In this document: piece by piece, positions 18,015 to 26,169 of the stretch
How the letters are laid out: each line of letters begins with the position of its first letter
Position numbering within the stretch: position 1 is the first letter of the stretch
From: Pyrodictium sp.
Lineage (GTDB): Archaea; Thermoproteota; Thermoprotei_A; Sulfolobales; Pyrodictiaceae
Direction: 5' to 3'
Assembly (NCBI GenBank): GCA_013540595.1
Contig: JABXKE010000002.1
Coordinates: 682,050-746,049 of the forward strand
DNA: 64,000 bases
Made by a program: the position numbers and the translations under genes
Notes under the pieces: model-generated
Told to the model about the DNA's origin: nothing
What the model saw: the letters and a program-made list of their open reading frames with translations, nothing else
The model's database searches: none

Positions 18015-18104
18015 TTGGAACTCTCCAGCTACGACGCATTACTGTCCCCTATACTAATCGCTATGGTGATTTTAGTAGTACTGAGTCCAAGGAGGACGAA
18101 ATAG
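18015..18104 (+). CDS. Possible 29-aa single-helix membrane miniprotein
   Basis: TTG start at 18015 preceded by GGAGGATAA (18002-18010), an excellent ribosome binding site. It encodes a short polar head, one hydrophobic helix (LLSPILIAMVILVVLS) and a basic tail (PRRTK). The strong binding site, a plausible AT-rich promoter at about 17900-17945 and the positive-inside tail argue for a real small membrane protein. No family recognised. Confidence 0.45.
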   Translation: MELSSYDALLSPILIAMVILVVLSPRRTK

Positions 18105-18187
18105 TCGTTGATGATGTTAAGCATTTCTCCCCTATTTTTGGTAAGAGACCATGTAGAGTAGAATAGTGTAAGGCTACGTCTTTGCCC

Positions 18188-20035
18188 TCAGCGTACCCCT
18201 CCTCCACCCCCTCCGAATCCTCCTCCGCCACCAAATCCTCCTCCGGCTCCTCCGCCGCTGCTTGTTGCTGCCTGGACTGCGCGTACTGTGCTCCTCATTA
18301 TTGGCCTAGCCGCTATTGGCACCCTAGCCTCTGCTGGTACTGGTATGTTGAGCTTCTCCATGGCTTCTACGACCTTGTCTGCTACCCCTAGCGCTGTCGC
18401 GTAGACTAGCCACTCCTTCCATACTACGAGGTCTTGTGGTGCGTACTTGTCTAGTCTAGCCAGGTCCTTCAAGAGGTTTCTGAACGCCTGCCACTCCAGT
18501 TTTTCGCGGTAGTAGTCTCCTTTCCACCTGCCAAACACGTATGATGGCATAGCGTAGGATAAGCCCATCTCGGCCAAGAGCACTACTGCGAAGATACCAG
18601 TGCCTAGGGGGTAGATGCTGTACTCTGGCCCGCGAGGCAGGAAGAATACTAGGCCTATGACGAGGAGCAGCATTAGTGCTAGAACAAGTGCTGGGACAGG
18701 TTTCCGGGGCTCAATGAACTGTCTAGCGTAGTCGTAGGCTTCTCTCGGCGTCTTCAGCACATTGTCGAGCTTTGTCTTGTAGAGTAGGACAGCACCCCTA
18801 TTACCCCTCGTCTCGGCTTTGACCCTCTCTGAGAACTCCTTGAAGCTGAATAAGCCGTCTCTACTGAACTCCATTAGGAAGCCTAGGACTCTAGACTCGT
18901 AGCCGTCTAGGCTACTCATGTCCACGTCACCCTTAATCCTTAAAACCACATCGTCCTTCTCAGCCCTCTCTATCCCTAGTATACCGCGCCTAGCCAAGTC
19001 GAGTATTGTAGCGTAAAACGCGTTCTCGTCGATGTCTATGGCGTCCCCGTGGAATAGGAGGTTGACGTGCCATGGCCTCCTCTCGGGGTTGGGTACGTAG
19101 CTGAGGTACTCTGGGACAGTATACTCCTTCTCTTTGCCTACACGGTAGTAGCGGACTACTAGTATTGCAGGGAACGCGAGTAGGGCTAGTGCTGCAACAT
19201 AGTAGGCTGACTTCACCACATTATACTTTATGCTGTAGATCCTGTTTGCGCGGCTGGTGGCTGATAGGACGTCTCCTACATTCCTCTCGTAGAGTGCATT
19301 GATACTCTCTTCTAGGAGACTACGTGGCACAACCAGTTCTACCTCGATGAGGGTATTCTTGGGCGAGTATCCTGATATTACTATTGTGTCCCCCCTCTCC
19401 TCCACAGCGTACTCTGGCACGTGGACGTAGAGTCTTACCGGTCCCAGTTCATGTAACCGTATCTCTACATTCTTGTAGGGTATGTGCTCGTCTGCTAGCT
19501 TAACGTTCATGTGTGAATACCTTTCATCCACCTCTATGGGTGGGTAAAGTTGAAAGACGAACCTTACATGGTGGCTGCCCGGGGGTATTCCTTGTGGGAA
19601 ATAGCATCCAGCCTCATTGTTGTAGGCCATCTCCGCAACAGCTCTTAATGCTAGGGACATGCCCACCTCATCTAGGCCCTGCGCGTGTTTGCCAGCAAAC
19701 ACGTAGGCTCTACCCTCAAAGTCCTTGGCGTATGGTATAGCGCCCTCGGGGCACTCTACTCTCAGTAGTAGGATGTGAGGCTTACTGGCTACGGGGAGCC
19801 TAGGGCTCACCTGGAGGGGTGCTTTCCAGTAGCGGTAGAGCATTGTCTTGCCCTTCTCGCCTATGTGGTATGTGTATTCTTCTACGAGTGTGAGGTTGCT
19901 GTATAGTGTTGCATTATAGTCTGCGTATATGGAGCCAGTACGCGCAAGCATTCTTGGCACAGAGGCCACTACCACTATTGATATGGCTGCTAGTATGGCT
20001 ACGTATACTGCTAATACCCTCTCCTCGCCCATCAC
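18188..20035 (-). CDS. DUF2207-family membrane protein with Gly-rich tail
   Basis: An N-terminal membrane helix (about residues 8-28) is followed by a beta-rich outer domain (about 30-265). Then come a membrane helix (about 278-295), a cytosolic domain and two more helices (about 458-495). The C-terminus is almost pure Gly/Phe repeats (GGGFGGGGGFGGGGGG). This is the DUF2207 layout, found in bacteria and archaea next to LemA. Its start overlaps the lemA stop (ATGA-type overlap at 20032-20035), so the two are translated together. Function undefined; envelope-related roles have been proposed for the pair. Confidence 0.85.
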   Translation of the reverse strand: MMGEERVLAVYVAILAAISIVVVASVPRMLARTGSIYADYNATLYSNLTLVEEYTYHIGEKGKTMLYRYWKAPLQVSPRLPVASKPHILLLRVECPEGAIPYAKDFEGRAYVFAGKHAQGLDEVGMSLALRAVAEMAYNNEAGCYFPQGIPPGSHHVRFVFQLYPPIEVDERYSHMNVKLADEHIPYKNVEIRLHELGPVRLYVHVPEYAVEERGDTIVISGYSPKNTLIEVELVVPRSLLEESINALYERNVGDVLSATSRANRIYSIKYNVVKSAYYVAALALLAFPAILVVRYYRVGKEKEYTVPEYLSYVPNPERRPWHVNLLFHGDAIDIDENAFYATILDLARRGILGIERAEKDDVVLRIKGDVDMSSLDGYESRVLGFLMEFSRDGLFSFKEFSERVKAETRGNRGAVLLYKTKLDNVLKTPREAYDYARQFIEPRKPVPALVLALMLLLVIGLVFFLPRGPEYSIYPLGTGIFAVVLLAEMGLSYAMPSYVFGRWKGDYYREKLEWQAFRNLLKDLARLDKYAPQDLVVWKEWLVYATALGVADKVVEAMEKLNIPVPAEARVPIAARPIMRSTVRAVQAATSSGGGAGGGFGGGGGFGGGGGGVR

Positions 20036-20616
20036 CTTTCTTCACCGTAGAATCGGAGGCTCGGCCTCTCCTCCACCTCCTCGCCGCCAACCTCTAAGTA
20101 TGGGAGCTTCTTGAAGCCGTTGATTAGCGCTATGAAGCGGCTCGGTATAGTGTCTATCATCGTGTTATACTCTTGGACAATGTTGTTGTATGTGTAGCGA
20201 TGCCTAGCTATTTCGTCCTCTACATCCCTAGATGCATCCATAAGCTTCTTGACAGCCTCAACAGTCTTGAGGTCTGGGTACTGCTCAACAACAGCAAGTA
20301 GCCTCGCTAGCAGGCTCCGTGTCTCCCTCTCAGCCCGCGCCACCTCTTCTGGTGGAGCAGAAGCTATTGTGGATCTTAGCCTAGTGACGGACTCGAGTAC
20401 ATCCTTCTCGAACTCAGCGTAGGAGCCCACTGCCTCGGCGAGTGATGAGATGAGGTCTAAGCGCTTCCTCAGCGCCACCCTTATCTGGCCAAGAGTCGCT
20501 GTGGCGGCGTTTCTGAGCCTCATAAACCGGTTGTATATGGACACGTAGAGCCAGACTAGCCCGGCTACAATGCCTACTCCAATGACTAAGGCTACGATCT
20601 CAGTTAGGCTCAACAC
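20032..20616 (-). CDS. lemA: LemA-family membrane protein
   Basis: A 194-aa protein with an N-terminal membrane helix (residues 5-27), then a long helical domain with the LemA signature (YNRFMRLRNAA near 28-38, LRKRLDLISSL near 49-59, and YNTMIDTIPSRFIA near 160). The start is GTG 20616 or TTG 20613. A TATA element at 20662-20673 reads in both directions and would place its transcript start about 25 bases upstream. It is the first gene of a two-gene operon with the DUF2207 protein. Confidence 0.88.
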   Translation of the reverse strand: MLSLTEIVALVIGVGIVAGLVWLYVSIYNRFMRLRNAATATLGQIRVALRKRLDLISSLAEAVGSYAEFEKDVLESVTRLRSTIASAPPEEVARAERETRSLLARLLAVVEQYPDLKTVEAVKKLMDASRDVEDEIARHRYTYNNIVQEYNTMIDTIPSRFIALINGFKKLPYLEVGGEEVEERPSLRFYGEER

Positions 20617-20661
20617 GTATCAGCCTAGACACGCCTTCATAATGTCATATCGGAACCAAGG

Positions 20662-20673
20662 CCTTATATATGG
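20662..20673. promoter_or_regulatory. Nearly symmetric TATA element between lemA and xerA
   Basis: CCTTATATATGG reads as a good crenarchaeal TATA box on either strand (reverse CCATATATAAGG). On the minus strand the spacing to the lemA start (about 45 bases) is ideal. On the plus strand it would start RNA near 20695-20700, arguing that XerA translation begins downstream of that. Confidence 0.6.
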
Positions 20674-20692
20674 TTTACCCGTAAACAGCGCG

Positions 20693-20728
20693 GCCCCCCA
20701 AGGGGACGTTGCCCCTCAGGGGGACGCG
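20693..20728 (+). repeat. Two 18-bp tandem repeats with internal GGGG/CCCC symmetry
   Basis: Units 20693-20710 and 20711-20728 match at 14 of 18 positions. Read in the xerA frame both encode APQGD, and the two differences inside that pentapeptide are synonymous (CCC/CCT, CAA/CAG). They also contain CCCC...GGGG arms able to pair. They may be part of an N-terminal extension or a DNA/RNA element in the leader. Confidence 0.45.
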
Positions 20729-20785
20729 TTAGCGGCGAGTGTTACGCGTGTATTTATTGTGTCGCAGGGTTATCCAGGCCCGATT

Positions 20786-22018
20786 ATGCCTAAAGTACCC
20801 ATGGGGGTGTCAATGGTACGTTTTGACTTGCCTCCCCCGCCGCCGGACTTGCTGGAGAGGGGCAACAGGGAGATACTAGGGGCCTTCCTCGCGGCATTAG
20901 CTGCTGCTGGTGCTAGCGAGAAGACTGTCAAGGCTTACCGTGCCGCTATAAGCGACTTCCTAGAGTACATCGGGGATAAACCTCTACGAGAAGTCTCTAA
21001 TAGCGATGTTGCGGGATGGGTTTATGAGAGGCTTAGTAGGGGCGTGAAGAGGCCACGGGAGGAGGATGGCAGGGCTAGGCGTGTCACAATGCACTACTAC
21101 ACGTTGTTCCTGCGCGGGTTCTTTGAGTGGCTCGGGCTAGACGTTAAGGTCCCCGTCGTGCGTAAGCCGCGGCGCGGCAGGGTAGAGGCTCTAAGGGCTG
21201 AGGACGTGTACAGGCTCATAATGGCTGCCCGTGATCCTCTTGACTTACTCATTGTTGCCCTGCTCTTTGAGACTGGGCTGCGTGCACAGGAGGCTGTTGG
21301 GCTCCGGTGGCGCGACATAGACTTCTCGAGGCGCGAGATAAGAGTGAGGAATGCTAAGTATGGTGAAGAGCGCATAGTGCTCTACGGCCAGCTCACAGAG
21401 CAAGCCCTACAGCTCATACTGGCGACTAGGCCTCCGAGAGGTCCGGATGAGCCAGTGCTAGGGATAAGCTATAGTGGCCTATACAAGAGGCTCAAGACAC
21501 TAGCAAAAAGAGCGGGTCTTGACCCAGAGAAGGTTCGGCCGCACGTTCTACGCCACACCTTCGCTACAGAAGCCCTTAGGAGGGGTGTGCCACTACCAGT
21601 TGTCCAGAGGCTCCTAGGCCACCACGACATCAAGGTCACACAAGTCTACCTCCACATACTAGACGAGGACGTGAGGAGAGCCTATCAAGCAGCCTTCAAC
21701 CCTGGCGCACTAGTCCAAGCACCACCGCAGCCTGTACTCATACAGCAACAGTACACTGCACCCCTCTCTCCCATCGCTCCACAACAGACAGTACACGCTC
21801 AACCATACAACACACACCAGCCCCAGCAGCCCCAATACACACCGCTAGCACCACAGTATGCCCTGCCACAGCCTCAGCCCACGCCCATAGCCTACCAGGC
21901 CCCCCAGGCGCCGCTAGCACCATTCCAGCTCCAGCCTACGCCCATCCAACAACCACAAGGACTACAGTCCACAGCCACTAGGGCTAGGCGGGGAGAAGCA
22001 GGAGAGGCGACAGCGTAG
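20786..22018 (+). CDS. xerA: XerA-type tyrosine recombinase with Pro/Gln-rich C-terminal tail
   Basis: Site-specific recombinase expected to resolve chromosome dimers. The N-terminal core-binding (SAM-like) domain contains TVKAYRAAISDFLEY. The catalytic domain has the first Arg in TGLRAQEA, HVLRHTFA (His-x-x-Arg), LGHHD and nucleophile Tyr in TQVYLHIL. I prefer a start at ATG 20786, or ATG 20813 after GGGGGTG. The open frame extends back to 20570 but would overlap lemA and its promoter. After the catalytic domain an extra tail of about 110 residues, rich in Pro, Gln and Ala, ends with RARRGEAGEATA. Normal archaeal XerA proteins (about 280-300 aa) lack such a tail. Confidence 0.85.
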   Translation: MPKVPMGVSMVRFDLPPPPPDLLERGNREILGAFLAALAAAGASEKTVKAYRAAISDFLEYIGDKPLREVSNSDVAGWVYERLSRGVKRPREEDGRARRVTMHYYTLFLRGFFEWLGLDVKVPVVRKPRRGRVEALRAEDVYRLIMAARDPLDLLIVALLFETGLRAQEAVGLRWRDIDFSRREIRVRNAKYGEERIVLYGQLTEQALQLILATRPPRGPDEPVLGISYSGLYKRLKTLAKRAGLDPEKVRPHVLRHTFATEALRRGVPLPVVQRLLGHHDIKVTQVYLHILDEDVRRAYQAAFNPGALVQAPPQPVLIQQQYTAPLSPIAPQQTVHAQPYNTHQPQQPQYTPLAPQYALPQPQPTPIAYQAPQAPLAPFQLQPTPIQQPQGLQSTATRARRGEAGEATA

Positions 22019-22067
22019 CCTCACAGCTATGGGTTGCACGGTCTTCTTGTCTGCGTAGCCTTGTTGC

Positions 22068-23378
22068 TTAGAGTAGTAGTCTGGCCTTCTTGCTGACCCT
22101 CTTAATCTTGTACTTGTAGAGGAGCGGAGCACTACACTTGGCCCCTGACAGCTTCTTGAACCACTTCTCCAGGATTCTCTCTTCCTCCCCATACATCTCC
22201 TCCAGGGCCTCTTGCACCTTCTCCAGGGTCAGCTTGTTGTGGAGGAACAAGTCTACAATGCTGTGTAGGAGCTTCTGCTCAATGCCTAGGATTTCTCTCT
22301 GGTACTCCCCGGCGTACTCCTTGTAGCATAGGTGGAGCCTCCTATGTAGGGCCTCATGCCTCCACCAGTAATCGCTTACACTATACATGTTGCTCGTGTT
22401 CTTCTGCTGGAATGGGAGCCTAACACCGAACACTACAGGCTTGTAGAGTGATAGACATGGATTAGAGGCCCCAGTCACGAGGCCCAGCACGCTACTATCC
22501 TTCAACACTACTATCATCGAGGAAGCCGTCTGCGAGGGCCTCAGCAGCCCGCCGTAATGCATGCATATATCCCTCATCGACCCCCTAGCCGGGTGGTACG
22601 GCTCGCGGCTGTGGCTACGGAGGAGATCTACGATGTCCCAGACAGTCAGCTCCCCAATCTTCTCGCGTAGCCTCCTGAGTGTATAGCTCCTCCTCTCTCT
22701 GCCCCGTGCAAGCCTTGTGTAGACTCTGTCAGAGTAGCAGTCTGCGAAGCTAAACCCCTGCCTCCTGCACCCTAGATGCTTAACACCATGATCTACTAGC
22801 TTGTCGTGTGCTAGGTCCCAGTCGTCTTTTATCGTTAGAGCGTTGGATACTGTGTACACGTCTCTTACACGCTTAGCAGCCCAGTACCCGCCTGCAGTCT
22901 CAAGAACCCATGCCTCTTCGGGGTCAACAATCATGAAGGAGTTGTGGTACCTGAACTTCCTCTCGTACGAGTAGTTTCCCCCCTGCCCCACCTCCTCTAT
23001 TAGGCTAATAAGAAACCTTAGTGCATCCCTTGCAGTCCTAGTTCTCTCCAGTGCCAGCCGTAACATGTCCATACCCAGCATACCTTTATCATGGTAGGGC
23101 TCCCTAGTGAACACTGCAACATTACCAATCACTAGGCCATACTCGTTAAACCCCATCCCCGCACCGTAGATCCACCACGGCCTAGAGACTATTACTGCGT
23201 AAGTCTCCCTCGCCTGCGGATACTCCATGTTTGTAAGCTTAACATAGCCATCCTCATGCTTCATACGTGGGATAATCTCAACCACTTGGGCCTCGTTGGG
23301 GTCTCGGTCGCTGTTCTTGCCAAAGAGCATTAATCCATGCCTAGAAGCCTTTGGCGTGGCAACAACGATATCACACAA
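22068..23378 (-). CDS. C69/secernin-like dipeptidase (Ntn hydrolase)
   Basis: The TTG start at 23378 gives Met-Cys-Asp-Ile, so Cys2 becomes the N-terminal nucleophile after Met removal, as in peptidase family C69 and the related secernins. Other family marks are FGKNSDRDPNEAQ (about residues 19-31), GAGMGFNEYGLVIGN (about 72-86) and ETAGGYWAAKRV (about 160-171). Length (436 aa) is usual. It is probably a cytosolic peptidase acting on small peptides. It lies 30 bp downstream of the GH1 gene on the same strand, so it may be read from the same transcript. The C-terminus is strongly basic. Confidence 0.8.
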   Translation of the reverse strand: MCDIVVATPKASRHGLMLFGKNSDRDPNEAQVVEIIPRMKHEDGYVKLTNMEYPQARETYAVIVSRPWWIYGAGMGFNEYGLVIGNVAVFTREPYHDKGMLGMDMLRLALERTRTARDALRFLISLIEEVGQGGNYSYERKFRYHNSFMIVDPEEAWVLETAGGYWAAKRVRDVYTVSNALTIKDDWDLAHDKLVDHGVKHLGCRRQGFSFADCYSDRVYTRLARGRERRSYTLRRLREKIGELTVWDIVDLLRSHSREPYHPARGSMRDICMHYGGLLRPSQTASSMIVVLKDSSVLGLVTGASNPCLSLYKPVVFGVRLPFQQKNTSNMYSVSDYWWRHEALHRRLHLCYKEYAGEYQREILGIEQKLLHSIVDLFLHNKLTLEKVQEALEEMYGEEERILEKWFKKLSGAKCSAPLLYKYKIKRVSKKARLLL

Positions 23379-23409
23379 TAGTTGCCACCTTCCAAGTAAT
23401 CGTCTACTA

Positions 23410-24681
23410 CTACTCTAGGCTTTTGAGCCCATACTTCTCTAGGAGATCACCAGGTATAGTGTTTGTCCTAGCTATCCTACCGTAGACGTAGGCGCTCTTG
23501 CGGGGTCTCCTCTTCAGAGTCTCATAATCTACTTCTATTAAGCCAAAGCGTTGCTCGAAGCCCTTGTCCCACTCGTAGTTATCCATGAAGCTCCAGTAGT
23601 AGTAGCCTCTAACTCTTACACCCTCACTCATAGCCTTATGGAGGTATTGTAGGTGCCTAATAATACCCCTTATCCTGTCTTCATCGTCCTCTACCGCAAA
23701 CCCGTTCTCAGTGATTATGATTGTTCTCTGAGTTCTCTCGTATGCGGCCTTAACGACCTCGTATATGCCCCTAGGGTACATGTAGTATCCCATGGTCGTC
23801 TTGGTTCCTGCCTCTAGAGGCTTCACGTCAACGAATAGCTTGAATGGGTTCCAGCTATGCCGGACAATGTATGAAGAATAATAGTTTACGCCTATGAAGT
23901 TGAGGTCTGAGGCCACTGCCCTGCTCCTGCCCCTGAAGAAGACGTATTCGCCATTGAGGACACCATCTATGAACCCCCAGTTATAAGCTAGATCTACAAG
24001 CCTAGCCTTGCCTACGTCAAGGCGGCGGCTGCTGGCTGGCTTGAATGCTATGAGGTTTTGCGCGACGCCAACCATTACACCACGCTTGCGGAGAATCTTA
24101 TAGGCTTCAGCATGTGCCTTTATAAGGTTCTCCATGGCCCTCTTGCCCTTGCTAATGCCCCTATGCCCCGGAGGCCACACGCCAAGAATAAAGCCCTGTA
24201 AGACGTACACGTTAGGCTCATTGAATACAACCCAGTACTTAACACCCTTCAACGCGTTCGCAACAGCCTCTACGAACTTCAAGAAGAACCCTATGTTGTC
24301 CTCTCGGAGCCACCCACCCTTCTCGTTGAACCATACAGGGTTAGTGAAGTGGTGAAGTGTGACTATAGGCTCAATACCGTGCCCCCTCAGCAAGTCAACT
24401 ATCTCAGCATACCTCATCAAGGCCCCTTCATTAACCTCGTCTGCACGCGGGTAAATGCGGCTCCACTCTACAGAGAACCTGTAGCCTCTATAACCCAGCC
24501 TAGCCATGAGCTCTATGTCCTCCCAGTACATGTGCCAGTGCCCACAAGCCCTGCCAGAACGGGGCACTTTACCCCTCGTCTCCCACTCCCACCAATCATT
24601 AAACTCGTTACCCCCTTCTACTTGGTGGGCAGAAGTGGCAGTACCAAAGACGAAGTCTTTAGGGAATCTTAACTCGGTCAC
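23410..24681 (-). CDS. Family 1 glycoside hydrolase (beta-glycosidase)
   Basis: Retaining beta-glycosidase. GH1 landmarks appear in order: FVFGTATSAHQVEG (about residues 10-23), TLHHFTNPVWF (about 108-118), FNEPN with acid/base Glu (about 158) and ITENGFA with nucleophile Glu (about 323). The closing YYYWSFMDNYEWDKGFEQRFG motif region (about 362-382) is also present. At 423 aa it is shorter than the 480-490 aa Sulfolobus/Pyrococcus beta-galactosidases and closer to the short archaeal GH1 group. No signal peptide, so it cleaves imported oligosaccharides or glycolipids in the cell. It is downstream of an MFS transporter and a GH57-like gene. Confidence 0.9.
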   Translation of the reverse strand: MTELRFPKDFVFGTATSAHQVEGGNEFNDWWEWETRGKVPRSGRACGHWHMYWEDIELMARLGYRGYRFSVEWSRIYPRADEVNEGALMRYAEIVDLLRGHGIEPIVTLHHFTNPVWFNEKGGWLREDNIGFFLKFVEAVANALKGVKYWVVFNEPNVYVLQGFILGVWPPGHRGISKGKRAMENLIKAHAEAYKILRKRGVMVGVAQNLIAFKPASSRRLDVGKARLVDLAYNWGFIDGVLNGEYVFFRGRSRAVASDLNFIGVNYYSSYIVRHSWNPFKLFVDVKPLEAGTKTTMGYYMYPRGIYEVVKAAYERTQRTIIITENGFAVEDDEDRIRGIIRHLQYLHKAMSEGVRVRGYYYWSFMDNYEWDKGFEQRFGLIEVDYETLKRRPRKSAYVYGRIARTNTIPGDLLEKYGLKSLE

Positions 24682-24778
24682 ACGCCCACCCGTCGACGGC
24701 GGCTACTCCTACGCTACTCCCACCAGTATAGAAGTGTGGGCAGTGTCCTAAATAGGGGCTGCAGACGCTGGCGCGCCG

Positions 24779-24793
24779 GGGGCCATAGGCCCC
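24779..24793. repeat. GC-rich hairpin between MFS and GH1 genes
   Basis: GGGGCC (24779-24784) and GGCCCC (24788-24793) pair over an ATA loop. Outer TAGGGG (about 24753-24758) can pair with CCCCTA (24790-24795) as an alternative. It lies just after the MFS stop on the transcribed minus strand. It may attenuate or process the transcript. Confidence 0.4.
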
Positions 24794-24840
24794 TATACAG
24801 CCTACATAAAAGCGTTAGTGATGAAGCACTCTCACCACGC

Positions 24841-26169
24841 TTATGCCCTCCCCAGCAGTTGCTCTACCCGATTCCTCAGCATTCTCTCAACGGCCTCCCG
24901 GTCTCTAGGGTATGCACGGTAGATCCAGAGCCATAGCGCGGCGCATGGGGCCCAGAATAGGGCGCCTATTATTAGCGTCCACATGTACGCGTCTGCTGGG
25001 CTGTAGCCTATTGATTTAAAGTAGCTTATCAGTATGCCCCCGAGCAGCGGGCCTAGCGCCTTGCCGACACTGTCTAGTATGTTGAATATGCCGAAAACTG
25101 TGCCACGATCCTCTGGAGGGTTTACCTGTGATATTATGGTTCTCACGTTGGGGCTAGCATAGGATACCAGTTGTACTAGCAGGAGGCTATACACTACTAT
25201 GAACACCCAATCCCAGAGCGTGGGCTTGCTGGGGAGAGGATACACTATCAAGCCTATGGCGACTATCATCCCAGCCAGTATTGCGGCTCCTGTCAATAGC
25301 GCTCTCCCACCACGTCTCCTCCTCTCAGCTATGTCGCCCAGCACGCCACCTACAAGGCTGCCGGCTACTGAGGCTATGCCGAGCACGAGTAGTACCATTG
25401 TAGCGGTTTCCTTCGTCATGCCCCTTGTAACCATTAGGAATGACACAAGCCAGTACACTATAATGCCCCAGGGAATGGTTCCCAGGACACCCTGAGCGAA
25501 GATAAGTATGTTTGTCAGCGTCCTAAAGCTTTTCTTTACTACACTCCACGATATCCTGTAGCCATACTCTAAGCCTTGCATGTATACTTCACGCAGAGCA
25601 TCCTCGCTCTCGCCGCGCTTAGGCTCCTCAGCCACCAAGTAGAATAGAGGCGCAAGCACTAGATTTGGTACTGAGACGTAGATGAATGGCGGCCTCCAGT
25701 CAGGTATGATGCCGGCGAGAACCATGCCTATAAGTATCCCAAAGCCAAATGCTGTCTCAATGTAGCCATAGCCTCTCCCCCTCTCCTCCCCCTTGAACAT
25801 GTCTGCAACAATAGTGTACGCTATAGGTATAATTGAGCCTATCCCAATCCCGGTAAGAACCCTCATGACTAGTAGCTCCCAATAACTCCTAACAAATGCA
25901 GTCAAGAAGCACGGTATCTCACCCAAGTAGACACCTATCAATAGTAGCTTCTTCCTACTAGCAACATCAGACAAGAATCCCCACACAACAGTCACTAAAG
26001 CGCTCGTGGCGACAAAGGCTGACGAGACAAGCCCCATTTCAGACTCTGATATCCCGAACTCCCTCATTATAGCCTGGTAGTTTGGGGGTAACAGGTTCTG
26101 GTCAGCCATAAAGAATAGTGCTATGAGGACTAGGAGCACTATTGACAGCCTTCTACGCAAGGCAGTCAT
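24841..26169 (-). CDS. Major facilitator superfamily transporter
   Basis: A 442-aa protein with about 12 membrane helices. The cytoplasmic loop GFLSDVASRKKLLLIG (about residues 63-78) is the MFS motif A between helices 2 and 3. A matching half-repeat GDIAERRRRGGRALL occurs in the second half. Its ATG shares one base with the stop of the upstream GH57-like gene, so both are co-translated. With a glycosidase on each side, sugar or oligosaccharide uptake is a reasonable guess, but the substrate cannot be read from sequence. Confidence 0.88.
   Translation of the reverse strand: MTALRRRLSIVLLVLIALFFMADQNLLPPNYQAIMREFGISESEMGLVSSAFVATSALVTVVWGFLSDVASRKKLLLIGVYLGEIPCFLTAFVRSYWELLVMRVLTGIGIGSIIPIAYTIVADMFKGEERGRGYGYIETAFGFGILIGMVLAGIIPDWRPPFIYVSVPNLVLAPLFYLVAEEPKRGESEDALREVYMQGLEYGYRISWSVVKKSFRTLTNILIFAQGVLGTIPWGIIVYWLVSFLMVTRGMTKETATMVLLVLGIASVAGSLVGGVLGDIAERRRRGGRALLTGAAILAGMIVAIGLIVYPLPSKPTLWDWVFIVVYSLLLVQLVSYASPNVRTIISQVNPPEDRGTVFGIFNILDSVGKALGPLLGGILISYFKSIGYSPADAYMWTLIIGALFWAPCAALWLWIYRAYPRDREAVERMLRNRVEQLLGRA

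Noticed and set aside
20570-20785. N-terminal extension of XerA from 20570
   Set aside because: It would overlap lemA and run through the TATA element; real start is downstream, though the APQGD repeats leave some doubt.
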